The translations under genes and the position numbers were made by a program. The notes beneath the pieces are model-generated. The model searched no databases. It worked only from the letters and a program-made list of their open reading frames with translations, and was not told the DNA's origin. A stretch of 64,000 bases of DNA, taken from positions 18,616,840 to 18,680,839 of the forward strand of contig CM075767.1 of NCBI GenBank assembly GCA_037974665.1, read 5' to 3'. Every line of letters starts with the position of its first letter. Position 1 is the first letter of the stretch. Shown in pieces: positions 22,140 through 33,984 of the stretch. The stretch is from Ehretia macrophylla (taxonomy: Eukaryota; Streptophyta; Magnoliopsida; Boraginales; Ehretiaceae).

Positions 22140-22784
22140 ATCTTAAGACTTTAACCCTGCATGATGCATACGTTTATCTATCTGTAAGATATTGCTTCTG
22201 CTTAATTCTTAATCTGGAATGATATGTTGAGTATAATAATATAATATACTAGATTATATTCTGCATGGCATAATAGTTTATGTAAGTCGTAAACTGGTTT
22301 TGTACAATTATTTGTGGAAACATCTTTATGTAATCTGATAATTGTTTCTTGTCTCCAAAAGCAAACTTACTGCATACTTTACATTAATAAAATTGGTGTT
22401 GCATTTTATTAATATAATAATAGCTAACCTACTGATTGCATCATATTACTATAATATATGTGGTTTCTATTAGTTAATGGTAATTTTAGTTATTATATAA
22501 TATTATAATAGTAGCTTTGGTTACGGGGCCTATCTTTAATTATTTGCATTGTTCTTGTATTATGCTAATATGCATTCTATTATAAAACAATGATGTGCAT
22601 TTAGTTATTTAATATTATATTGACTTGACCATATGATTTATATAATATTATATAATCTTTAAATGCTTCTAGTGATACTACTTTGATGAAAACAAATTAA
22701 ATTTGTGCTTAGGATTATAAATCCAATTAGTTCGAAGGAATTTCTAATTTTATTTGTTTTGTAGCATGGTTTACAGATTAACTT
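22140..22784 (+). other. copia leader, no standard primer site
   Basis: About 640 AT-rich bases between LTR and gag. The bases right after the LTR (ATCTTAAGACTTTAACCCTG) do not match TGGTATCAGAGC, and I do not recognise another tRNA end. Nothing else is identified. Confidence 0.6.
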
Positions 22785-22802
22785 TTGAAAAATATCATTA
22801 CC

Positions 22803-23795
22803 ATGGATTCTCAAGTTGGAAACATGAATACACCCTTGACTGGAAGTGGATCAACCGGTGGATCTATAGGAAATGAGAACGTACCTTTGGCTAGGCCATC
22901 GGTGACTATTGCTTCGGTTGTGCTATTTGTGGCGTCAACTCCTGTTGGATATGGTGAAAGGCCAGAAAAGTTCAACGGGAGGGATTTTAAGATGTGGCAG
23001 CAGAAAATGCTATTCTACTTGACCACTTTGAATCTTGCTCGGTTTTTGAAAGAGGATGCACCATAGTTGGGTGACGATCCTGATATGAAAATTACTACTG
23101 TTGTTGATGCTTGGAAGCATGCAGACTTCCTTTGTAAAAAGTATATCCTCAACGGGTTGGATAATGCATTGTATAACGTTTACAGTCCAATACCAAGTGC
23201 AAAGGCTGTGTGGGAATCTATAGAAAAGAAGTATAAAACGGAGGATGCGGGCACAAAGAAATTCGTTGTGGCCAGATTCCTTGACTTCAAAATGGTAGAT
23301 TCCAAGCCCCTGATGCCCCTGGTAGATGAGTATCAGGTACTCATTTATGAGTGTCATACAGAAGGTATAAATATGGGAGAACGTTTTGAATCCAGTGCAC
23401 TTATTGAGAAGTTGCCTCCCAACTAGAAGGACGTTAAGAGTTATTTAAGAAATAAGCGAAAGGAGATGACTCTTGAAGACCTAGTTTTGAGATTGAGGAT
23501 TGAGGCTGACAATCACAAATCTGAAAAAGGGTTGGTCTTCCGCCTTTGGAATCAAAGGTCAATGTGGTTGAGCATGGTTCGGGCAACAAAAAGAGAAAGT
23601 TCTCAAACCAAGGTCAGAAAGGGGCCGAACAGAGGAAGCAGTAGTTCAGTGGAAACTGCTTTGTCTGTGACAAGCCGGGACACAAGGCAAGAGACTGCAA
23701 GCACCGCAAGAACCAGAGCAATCCGAAGAAGAGGAAAGCTCATGCAAATGTTGTGGAAGACCTGGGAAATGATCTTTCTGACATTAATCTGTTAG
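22803..23795 (+). pseudogene. gag of the + strand copia
   Basis: The likely start is the ATG at 22803 (MDSQVGNMN), 18 bases inside the longer open frame. RPEKFNGRDFKMWQQKMLFYL is the typical copia Gag opening. A stop at 23064-23066 and another at 23424-23426 interrupt it, and a frameshift follows near 23530-23570. The zinc knuckle CFVCDKPGHKARDC (CX2CX4HX4C) lies at about 23657-23698, in a frame different from the open 109-codon stretch there. Confidence 0.88.
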
Positions 23796-23798
23796 CTG

Positions 23799-24895
23799 TT
23801 GTGTCAGAAGTCAATTTGGTGGGGGAATCCAAAGCAGTGGTGGGTGGACACTGGGGCTACTAAGCATGTTTGCTCTGATAGAAAAATGTTCACTACCTAT
23901 CAAATTGCTTCTGAAACAATTAATATGGGTAACTCCTCCACATCGAAGGTGGAAGGAACTGGGAAAGTAATCTTGAAGTTTATCTCAGGAAATGAGCTGA
24001 CACTCAATAATGTGCAGCATGTCCCAAACATCCGTAAGAACTTGGTTTCTGGATCCTTGTTGAGTAAGAACAAATTCAAAATGGTGTTTGAGTCCAGCCA
24101 ATTGTATTTGGAATGTTTGTAGGCAAGGGCTATGAGTGTGATGGCTTATTTGAACTCAATGTAATGACTATAGCTCCAACTATTGTAAAGGATGATGAGC
24201 CTACCAAATTTGATATGAATAAGAATAAGTCAGTTGTTTATGTCTTGGATTCTCCTAATTTATGGCATGATAAATTAGGACATGTGAATTTTGATTCTTT
24301 GCATAAATTGATCATTTTAGGTCTAATACCTAAAGTTGATGTGAACATAAATAAAAATGTGAAGTATGCGTAGAATAAAAATTAACGAGAACTTCATTTA
24401 AATCGGTAGAACGGAGTTCAGAACCTTTGGATTTAATTCACAGTGATATTTGTGATTTAAAATTTGTGTAGACTAGAGGTGGGAAAAAGTATTTTATTAC
24501 TTTTATTGATGATTGCACAAGATATTGTTATGTTTATCTACTCAGAGGCAAAGATGAGGCTTTGCAAGTATTTAAACTATACAAAAATGAGGTAGAAAAT
24601 CAACTCAGCAAAAGGATTAAAATGTTGATAAGTGATAGAGGAGGAGAATGTGTATATCCCTTTAAGGAATACTGTGCTGAACATAGAATTGTTCATCAAA
24701 TGACGACTCATTATTCTCCTCAACAAAATGGTAATGCTGAACGCAATAACCGAACTCTTAAAGAGATGATGAATGCCTTGTTGATTAATTCGGGTTTACC
24801 TCAGAACTTGTGGGGGGAAGTAGTATTAACTGCGAGCTATATTCTTAATAAGGTACCCCACAAGAAATTAAGCAAGACACCTTATGAGTTGTGAA
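23799..24895 (+). pseudogene. protease and integrase of the + strand copia
   Basis: [14 protein letters not shown] at about 23838-23880 is the copia protease active site, intact. The GAG-pre-integrase part has LWHDKLGHVNFDSLHKL (24262-24312). A frameshift and stops near 24120 and 24372-24475 precede the integrase core: FIDDCTRYCYVYLL, then SDRGGE for the second Asp and QQNGNAERNNRT with the catalytic Glu. The frame stops at 24892-24894, where copia elements normally continue with a Trp. Confidence 0.9.
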
Positions 24896-26160
24896 AAGGT
24901 CAACCACCTTTTTAAAATTACTTAAGAGTGTGGGGATGTCTAGCTAAGGTAGAAGTTCCAGCTCCTAAAATGGTCAAAATAGGACCAAAGACTGTGGATT
25001 GTATTTTCATTGGATATGCACACAACAGTGTTGCATACAGATTTCTTGTGTATAAGTCATAAATAAATGATATACATGTGAATACAGTTATTGAATCAAG
25101 GAATGCAGATTTTTTTGAAGAAAAATTTCCTTGTAAAGATTCACAAGAATCAAGTTCTACGAAAAGAACATATGACGAGAGTCAAGATTTAGATATAGAT
25201 AATGAGACTATATCTAAAGATATTGAAAATGAACCAAGACGTAGCAAGAGGGCTAGAACGTCTAAGTCTTTTGGTCCAGACTTTCTAACATATTTGTTAG
25301 AAAATGAGCCTCGCACTTTTAATAAGGCAATGTCTACTCCTGAAGCTCCTTAATGGAGAGCCGTGGTAAACAGTGAAATTGAATCCATCATGCAAAATTA
25401 TACATGGGAACTGGTGGATCTTCCTCTTGGAAATAAACCTTTAGGGTGTAAATGGATTTTTAAGAAGAAGATGAAAGCTAATGGATCAATTGACAAATAC
25501 AAGGCCAAGCTTGTCATTAAGGCATATAGACAAAAGGAAGGTCTTGATTATTTTGATACATATTCACCAGTCACGAGAATTACATCCATTCGGAAGTTGA
25601 TAGCAATCGCAACTATCAATAATCTCGAGATACATCAAAATGGATGTAAGAATAACCTTCTTGAATGGAGATCTAGATGAAAAGATCTACATGGAATAGC
25701 GTGAGGGGTTTATAGTTTCTCGGAAAGAGAAGAAGGTTTGTAAGCTTGTAAAATCCCTTTACGGAGTAAAACAAGCGCTTAAACAATGGCATGAGAAATT
25801 TGATAAAGTCATGATGTCAAATGGCTTTAGTATTAACGAATGTGACAAGTGTGTCTATGTGAAAGGCACAGGTCAAGAATATGTTATTGTTTGTCTCTAT
25901 GTAGACGATATACTCATTATCGGGAGCAATGATAGTGTTATTAAGGCTACCAAAAGAATCTTATCCAGTAGCTTTGACATGAAGGATATGGGTGTGGCAG
26001 ATGTGATTATGGGTATTAAAATTATCAGAACATCTGATGGACTAGTCTTGTCTCAGTCTTATTATATAGAGAAAATACTAGACAAGTTTAATAAAAATGA
26101 TGCTAGTCTAGCGAAGACACCTATAGATGCAAATGTACATCTAGCCAAAAACCAGTGAAA
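24896..26160 (+). pseudogene. reverse transcriptase of the + strand copia
   Basis: The integrase tail (CIFIGYAHNSVAYRFL) leads to an acidic linker (25078-25353), a stop, then RT from 25354: CKWIFKKKMKANGSIDKYKAKLV, YFDTYSPVTRITSIR. A frameshift occurs at about 25645 and a stop at 25696-25698. The catalytic CLYVDDILIIGS (YVDD at 25898-25909) is intact. A further stop at 26156-26158 closes this part. Confidence 0.92.
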
Positions 26161-26828
26161 GAATATCTCAGTTAGAGTATTCAAGGATTATTGGCAGTTT
26201 GATGTACATTATGAATTGCACGAGGCCCGATATAGCATTATCTATGAGCAAATTGAGTAGGTATACGAGCAATCTAGGTAAAGATCACTGGGTAGCTATA
26301 ATGAGAGTTTTAAGGTATCTAAGATACACTTTGAACTATGGACTGCATTATACAAGATATCCAGGTGTACTAGAAGGGTACAGTGATGCCAACTGAATAT
26401 CTGACTCTAAATCCACGAGAGGATATGTCTTTACCTTGGGAGGTGCAGCCGTTTCTTGGAAATCCACTAAGCAAACTTGTATAGCCAGATCTACGATGGA
26501 ATCTCAGTTTATAGCTTTGGATAAAGCTGCAGAATGGCTTCGACATTTCTTAGAGGATATTCCAAATTGGTCAAAACCTGTGCCAGCTATCTGCATACAT
26601 TGCGATAGTCAATCAGCGATTGGAAGGGCACAAAGTAGTATGTATAATGGAAAGTTGAGACATATTCGTCGGAGACATAATACCGTTAAACAATTGCTCT
26701 CTAGTGGGGTTATCTCGATTGACTATATAAAGTCAAAAGATAACATTGCGGATCCGCTTACGAAAGGTTTAAATAAAGAGCAAGTATATAATTCGTCGAG
26801 GGGAATGGGTCTTAAGCCTATCTCGTAA
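26161..26828 (+). pseudogene. RNase H of the + strand copia
   Basis: [21 protein letters not shown], then VLEGYSDAN with a stop in place of the usual Trp (26394-26396). Next are [39 protein letters not shown], the HIRRRHN block and [11 protein letters not shown]. The end at 26826-26828 is the natural pol end. Confidence 0.92.
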
Positions 26829-27413
26829 GAGGCGCCATAATGGCAAACCCTACCTAAGTGACAGGAGATCCCTGAATCTAGGTTCAAAAGGAAAAACTGA
26901 ATTATGTATGCCTCAGTTAGAGCACTGTGGGGGTAATACTCCCACCTATTCCTATGACGAGCAGATAGTGTTTCCTACATGTGGTTTAGGCTAAGCTATG
27001 CTTTTAATGATACTTATATCTTAAAAATTTCAAGTGGAGTATTCCAAGGATACTCTTAATAAGTGATCACATATATGAGTAGGGAGTGGGCCACTCCTAC
27101 GAGAATTTTTAAGGCTGAATTCTCCAAGAGTACTCATGATACCGGGAATTGTTCAGGACCAAAATGAACACAACAGTGAGAACATATAAATGTCTAGAAG
27201 GTTACTGTGTGAGTTCTATTGTCTTGGTTTACACAAAAGCTGAACAGTTCAAGACATCGCATTCACTGGTTAGCAAGTAAATCCGATAGCTCTCACTAGA
27301 GAAGGTTCAAGGCCTAAAGCTATATATCTCGATGCAGTATCTTTCTTTTTGAACTCTCTTTCAAGTGTCTGCATTTGCATTGTGTTTAGTTCATTTCCAT
27401 TCATGTGGGGGAT
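26829..27413 (+). other. copia 3' untranslated region and polypurine tract
   Basis: No frame. It ends with CATGTGGGGGAT, the polypurine tract beside the 3' LTR. Confidence 0.8.
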
Positions 27414-28133
27414 TATTGGCAATGTGAATGGAAAAGTCTACTTTGGTAAATGGTGGCTGGCTGCTCAAGATGTGAATGAAAAAGTCTACTTTGGTGAAAT
27501 GGTGGCTGGCTGCTCAAGAACTTTGCAGCTGGAATTATGGACAACTATGGTTGTTCACTTTGCTTTTTATTTATTTATTTATTTATGCAGAATTACAGCT
27601 CCTTTTGACAATGGTTAAAGCTAGCCGAAAGTTGGTTTTGGTTTTCCATTTGGTTGGTCTAACATCTCAGGCCATGGTTTGCTATATAGAGTCATGGAGT
27701 TGGGGGAGATTAAGGGCAGAGAAGAGAAAGAAATTAAAGATACAAAGACAGAAGCAATTCTTCAATCATTAGCATTCTAGTTTAAGATAGAGAGAGTTTT
27801 ACATTTTTTGGGTTCACTGGTTCTTCTAATTTGGTGTGCTCCTATTACAAGAAGATAAGATCGTTGTATCCTGGAAGGCTTGCGTTATCAACTGTCAACA
27901 CCGTAGTAGGGCATTAAATTCTTAAGGAGATTGAGTCCAACTCAAGCCTCGGTCTAAATATATTCATTTGGTTTGGATTTCTATGAATTTTGATTTTTCT
28001 AAACTGTAATCTCTATTTTTCATATTTAAGTAATTATTTATTCTTCATTTAATTCTTGTCAAATTTACATTTACAATCTGTAATTCTTATTAACAACCAA
28101 TGTGCATATATATATGTCATATCGGTGATAACA
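27414..28133 (+). repeat. 3' LTR of the + strand copia
   Basis: 720 bp. It begins TATTGG where the 5' LTR has TGTTGG, and holds a 48-bp tandem duplication (27423-27470 and from 27471) starting TGTGAATG and ending GCTGCTCAAGA. Confidence 0.93.
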
Positions 28134-28138
28134 ATGCA

Positions 28139-28516
28139 TATCCATATTGTCATGTTTTCTGTTGCTGTGACTTATCATTAGAAAAGGTAGGACTATTCAT
28201 TGTTACTGAAGACGTATTTTCATCGAAGTTGAGGAGATGTCAAGTGTATTTTTCACTTAATATATAGTGGAATAGTAATTGCATGCAAAATAGAAACATT
28301 TAATATCATATATACGTATACACACATAAAATTGAAATTAATAATATACAAGTAATAGTCGTGCATAGATCTATGAAAAGATGCATAGTATGGTATCACA
28401 TTGTTCATATTCATATTAAAAGAAATATTTTGCTTGCTAAATTAGTAAAAAAGAAAAACTTGAAGATAGAGAAAACAAAGCTGAGTTATATATTCAATTG
28501 TATTCAATTACCTCAA
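28139..28516. other. unassigned AT-rich spacer
   Basis: Flank of the copia insertion. I see no frame, repeat or regulatory signal beyond short tandem TATTCAATTG words at about 28490-28509. Confidence 0.6.
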
Positions 28517-28634
28517 TTTTTTTTTTTGCTAAGTCAGGGAGGGAAATGTTTTATTAAATAATACAAATTCCATAGGTGGGTCAAAGACTATTACAAAGAA
28601 GAAAACAAAGAAACATCAAAGTGTAGTAAGTCTA

Positions 28635-28842
28635 TTAAAATAACTGAGGTTCTATCCTAAAACCAATTGACGTCAAGTAGAGTAACCCAACACGCGAAAA
28701 TTGAACACAAGTGGACATGATTTGAGATGGATCGCACACGGATGAATATAAGTGGACCAAGGGCCCAACTTTGATACCATGTTAAGATAACTGAGATTCC
28801 ATCCTAAAACTAATTAGTGCCAAGTGGAGTATCCAAAATCTT
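28635..28842. repeat. imperfect direct repeat, about 60 bp, copies 147 bp apart
   Basis: ATAACTGAGGTTCTATCCTA (from 28640) and ATAACTGAGATTCCATCCTA (from 28787), each followed by AAAC-AATT and a CAAGT-GAGTA block. TTTGATACCATGTTAAG at 28770-28786 includes the complement of TGGTATCA, as left by a decayed minus-strand copia primer site. Confidence 0.55.
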
Positions 28843-29325
28843 ATTAAGTGGTCTAAGAGTTTTTGATTTTTCGATATGGAACAAGTGTTATATTTTAACA
28901 AAGTCTAAGAAAGAAGCACATTGAGGCAAGAGACTAGTAGAAACAAACAACAAGGCCCTTCAACTATGTAGTTTTAAGTGAACTAGAGTATCACTTTCCC
29001 GAATCAATGGGCATGCCAACAAAGAAGTTATGAACATACCCGAGAGGTTTGGCGGTGCTTAGGGAGGTGAGCAATTGGAAGTCTCAGTAGCGAAAAGTTT
29101 AATGGATTCTAAAGAGTGATCTTTGTCGGGCAATTTTGAGGTTCTAGGACTGTTCGACTGTTCTCAAACTTGTTATGGGATGCTTTGGAAGGCAATCGAG
29201 TGGGTAATCGGTTGGAAGACGGCCTCAATGGAGTCTTGGCACAAGAAGTTCGAGATTCATGCGTGTTTTTCATAGGATCTCTTTTCTTTTTTTGGACATC
29301 AATCCAATCGGGTAGTTAGGGTCAA

Positions 29326-30121
29326 TTATTTTATGGCTCGATTGTCTCTTAGTGTATGACTAATTTGGATTTGAAGGACATGTTGAGGTAGCGTGACCAA
29401 GTAACTTGCAAAAAGTGCATTAGATGGCTTGCAAGCAGATTCAATCTCAACTTCTATGATACAACTATTTGGGAACTTGACATACATCATATTTGGCAAA
29501 TGCTCTTCAAGATTCATTTCCACACAAACTCTAGCATATCCCAGATGCGATCGTGAGGCAATTTTCGAGTCCATTTGGAGAGGGAAACCAATGATGCTAG
29601 CAACATAATGGAGCCCAAGTTGAGTCTAGAGGACTAAGGGAATGTTCCTAAGCTTGAGCCACATAACAGTCTTTCACTTGAGAAATTGATAAGTTGTAAA
29701 TTTGGCTCCCACTTGCTGAAGAGCAGCAATAAAAGATTTATATGTCATAATTGTTTGAGAACAAGATTATAAAACTTTTCATTATCAAGTCAAAATATAA
29801 AAGACCATTATCCATGGATTGAATCTCGACTTCTTAAAATCTTTCCATTGTAAATTTGTACCATATTCTTGATGAGAAAGTAGGTAGGGTGTTTACCAAT
29901 AAATTGACCTACCAAGCAACATCTTCAAAGTCGGGAACCTTCTTCATAGACATCCGAAGTGAGGGAGGCAACTTTCTTACCCTTAATGATCTCAGTTTGG
30001 AAATAAATAAGGTTGAGGTTGGTGCTCGATTTCGGCATGAACGAAGGTTTCCAATTTGAAGCCATAGGCCTTGGACCCAAATTGATAAAGGTACATTGAA
30101 GAAGTGGAAAATGATCTTCAA
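29326..30121 (-). pseudogene. second LINE ORF1 fragment (DUF4283-like)
   Basis: Minus-strand pieces resemble the nucleic-acid-binding ORF1 of plant LINEs. One part aligns in style with QVGQFIGKHPTYF (the DUF4283 core), and MDSKIASRSHLGYARVCVEMN at about 29510-29574 matches the conserved GYARVCVE block that follows. At least eight stops or shifts separate them. The copy is older than the neighbouring LINE. Confidence 0.65.
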
Positions 30122-30339
30122 TAATAAAAATTAGAGCACTAATATCCAGTTGTAAAAGTGTTTCTTGGCTAGCCTACTAGAGTTTCTTTATGCTGAGCTA
30201 AGTATATTTGGTCTGCCGAAACATGGGCAACATGCTGGTCACAACTTATCATTCAATTATCTTTAACGTTGTTTTTTGCTCGGCAAGTAATCATTTCATT
30301 CCAACTAACCAAAAACAGATATAAAAAAGTTCATTTACA

Positions 30340-33300
30340 TCATTCTAAACGTAATTGCCAATGTGAACAAAGGTCTCTATTTGCTACCCTATCCACATAT
30401 TTACTATTAACAAAAATTTTGTCTCTAACATCGACAAAAAAATCCACGATGATTTGATCCTTCGTTTTAGTGTCATTATCGTGTAGTCAATTGTTGCGTT
30501 CCCTCCAAATGTGGTAAATAGATGCACAAAAGAAAGCTTTCACAATGTCAGTCTTGAGACTATTCTTCAGTTTACTAATACGGTGGACTATTACCTCCTA
30601 TTGCACATTGAGACTACGCATCCTGAATAACTCAGTAAAGTGTCTCCCAAATTATTTTGGAAAATGAACAATCAAAGAATAAGTGGTCTCGGTTTTCCAT
30701 CCCTAAACCACATAACTCACAATTTGCATTATCAATTACTTCCCAATTGATAAGACTTTGTTTGGGTTGGCAATGGTTAAGACACATAAACCAGGAACAA
30801 AAAACATGTTTTGGAATCATACACTTATTCCAAGCAGTAGATGCCCAATTAATCTTATCTATTTTCTCCCTAATGTAATCCCATGTTGTGTTAAAGGAGA
30901 ACTTACCTTTGCCATCAGCATACCAATCAATTTGGTCATAACCATCAGCAGGTCTAATAGAGTCCACAAGATGTTGCAAAAAGAGAAGACCTGGGGCTAA
31001 TGCCACTGGCCCGAAAAAAATAAACAGATCCATTCTTGAGTTGATGAATTCATTTGGGATAGAAAAATTGTTCAACTCAGCAAACTGCATAAGGTTACCC
31101 ATTAGAAGCCAAGGGACCCAACAAAGCATTGTTTTCTTACCATTCGACATTTTGTGTCTAATTTACTTTCTTGCAATCACTTGACATTTAAGTATATTCT
31201 TCCACGTCCATGTCACATTGGAAGGGATTTCAATACTCCAGATACTAAGCTGATTAAGAAGCATTTAGTTAACCCAATAGCCCTATAAAGAATGTTCATC
31301 AATGTAGGTATGCCAAAATTATTTAAGGAGAGCAACATGATTAATCTCTTGAATGCATTGAATACCCAATCCTCCTTCTTTCTTAGGTTCCGTTAGCTCT
31401 GTCCACACCACTTTACCACATTTAGCATTTTCACCTTCTTCTTTCCAAAGAAAACCAACCAATTTCCTCTCTATTTCATGGATAACTCCTTTCGGAAGGA
31501 GAAAAACATTGCACCCATAATGCGTCACACTAGAGAGAAAAAAATTGAGAAGTTGAACTTTCCCCGCAAATGACAACCCTTTGTTTGTCCAAGAATCAAT
31601 ACGGGCAGTAATCTTAGAGCAGAGGAGATTACATACTTGTTTGTTGAGTTTCCACGTAATCAGTGGCATACCTAAGTATTTAACTGGAAGCTGCCTAAGA
31701 CTAATGTTCAAACATTCAGCCAAATGAACCTTCGTACTCTTACTGCAACCCCCGATGAAGATATCACTTTTAATATTATTGATGCAAATACCTGAAATTC
31801 TTGAGAAAATATTGAAGGCTTTAGAAATGATTTTCAATGAAGGGTAATTTGATTTGGCAAAAAATGAACAGGTCATCAGCAAAGGCTAAATGATTCAACT
31901 TGGTTTTCTTGCACTTAGGGTGGAAATTGAAATCTTTTATACCTGTACCTTTTTTGAGTAAAGATTATAACAATTCCATAGCAATCACAAAAAGGTATGG
32001 GGAACAAGGGTCACCTTATCGAAGACCCTTCTTCCCTTTAAAGAACCTTTCCATTTGACCAATCAAAACCATAAAGTATAAAGGTGTGGTGATACACATT
32101 TTAATCCACCTCACAAAACTATCAGGATAGTTAAGTGCCTTAAGACATTTGATAATGAACTCCCAATTAATAGTGTCATAGACTTTCATGATGTCCAATT
32201 TGATGACACATCGAGGGCTGATTCTTTTGTGATTATAGTTCCTCACAAGCTCCTGGGCAATAAGAACATTGTCGAGGATTTTCCTCCTAGGGATATACGT
32301 CGACAGATTCTTTGAAATGATATAGTTTAGAGTACCTTTAAGTCGATTCACAAGACCTTTCGAAACACATTTGTAAACCACATTACAACATGAAATGGGT
32401 CGAAAATCTTGGATTCGGGAGGGATAATCCACTTTCGGAACCAAGTTAATGGCTGTTGTATTTATCTCTTTAAGTAATCTACCAGCCAAAAAGGATGATT
32501 TCACAGCATGACAAAAGTCCGTACCAATAACATCCCAAGCATTTTTGAAGAAAAATGCTGAAAAACCATCAGGCCTAGGCGTTTTACTGTCATCAATAGA
32601 AAAAAGTGCTTCCTTAATTTCAGCATCAATAACTGGATTCTTGAGGTCATTGTGCATACTCGTAGGGATGGAGTTAGCAACCAGTTCCCTGAGATCATTA
32701 ACTATATAGCATTCATTACTGTTATTCTCATTCCCTATTATATTTGTGAAATAGCTCACTGTCATTTACTTCATTTCCTCCATAGAATAAGTAAAGATGC
32801 CATCTACTTTGATAAGAGAATGGATATTGTTCCTGACTCTGTGCCCTCTAATCACTTTGTGGAAGTAAGCAGTATTAAGATCCTCTTCTTTGATCCATTT
32901 AATTCTAGCCTTCTGCCTCAACATAGAGTCCTCCTTTAGAAGAGCCTGATCCAACTGCGACCTGATTAATTTCTCAAGCTCAAGAGAAGGTCAGAGTGAT
33001 GTCCATTCAAAATTTGTTCCTGGATCATAGAAAGACTGCTTCTAAGGTCATTAATAGTACTCTCGATATTTTTAAAATGTTCGAGATTGAACATCTTTAA
33101 ATCCAACTTCAAAGCCTTGAGTTTTTTGATGAAGTAAAACACAGGCACCTCATTAAACTGATGTATCAAGGCATTCACAATTAAGGGGGCATAATCTTCA
33201 TGCAATGACCAAGCTTTATAGGACCGAAAGGAAACAACTCTACGAACTTGCTCTTGGCTGGTAGTAACAATTAGTGGACAATGATCAGAGATAGATGGCA

Positions 33301-33959
33301 TATCCACTCTAACATTAGAATGTTCAAACTGTATTAACCATCGATCGTTGACAAGGACTCTGTCGAGTTTACTTGCTCTTAAAGTCTCATCCCCAACATT
33401 GTTTCTCTAGGTGTATTCTGGCCCGACATAATGGTGCTCGAACAACTCAGTATTTTCTAAGCATTCCTTGAATTCTACCGACCTAATGGACAGAGTTGTA
33501 CATTTGATCCTTTCTTCAATTCTTAAAATTTCATTAAAATTCCCAAGTGCACAAAAAGGATAGTTAATGAATCTAGAATTCCAGTCAACTATCTTGGTCC
33601 AAAGTCTCCTTCTATCCAAATAATCATTGTTCCCATACACAAAAAAGAGGTACCACATTTGATTGTCACGTAACAAACTACACTAGCAGAGAATGGCCTA
33701 ATCACAAGCTTCAATCATCTAGCAATTAACCTAGTTATAATTCCAAAACACCCAAATTCTACCTTTAGGGGATAATTGGTAATTATTGATAAATCCCTAG
33801 ACCTTGAATTTTCTGAACAATTCCCTGTGCATTGTTCAACTTGATTTTAGTTTCTAGGATTCCAAAAATACTTAAGTTCATCCTACTAGCAAAAAGTTAG
33901 ACCTCCTTTTCTCTGGAGGTTTTATTATTACCCTTACTGTTCCAAACTCCAAAATTCAT
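30340..33959 (-). pseudogene. LINE ORF2, endonuclease and reverse transcriptase
   Basis: The probable start at 33959 (MNFGVWNSKG) matches the usual opening of plant LINE ORF2, and the stop at 30342-30340 follows WQLRLE. Domains in order: a damaged APE-type endonuclease with FCALGNFNEI (33560-33530) and SISDHCPLIV (about 33295-33265); RT with INLVPKVDYP, FRPISCCNVVYK, CVIKLDIMKVYDTINW and AFADD (about 31886-31870); LPVKYLGMPL and an RT thumb. Last comes a zf-RVT region (WNKCMIPKHVFCSWF...CELCGLGMENRDHLFFDC, 30830-30680). The canonical FDKAYD is MKVYD here, and at least five stops or shifts are present. Confidence 0.9.
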
Positions 33960-33984
33960 TTAGATATATCTAGGGGTAGAGGAG

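Larger units (their letters stand above)
21462..28133 (+). mobile_element. Ty1/copia element, + strand, complete but mutated
   Basis: LTRs at 21462-22139 and 27414-28133 share TTGGCAATGTGAATGG at the start and GATAACA at the end. ATGCA flanks both sides (21457-21461, 28134-28138). Inside are gag, protease, integrase, RT and RNase H in copia order and a TGTGGGGGA polypurine tract at 27404-27412. Several stops and frameshifts disable it. I cannot place the lineage with confidence. Confidence 0.94.
28517..30121 (-). mobile_element. LINE remnant with ORF1 part and poly(A) end
   Basis: On the minus strand a broken ORF1 (30121-29326) is followed by about 800 non-coding bases. The end is TTTAATAAAACATTTCCC...TTAGC then 11 A (poly-T at 28517-28527 on +), which looks like a plant LINE 3' end. 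No RT is present, so ORF2 is missing or deleted. Linking the ORF1 piece to this poly(A) is an inference. Confidence 0.55.

Noticed and set aside
30657..31000. + strand ORFs of 73 and 80 codons
   Set aside because: Antisense shadows of the LINE ORF2 C-terminal region.
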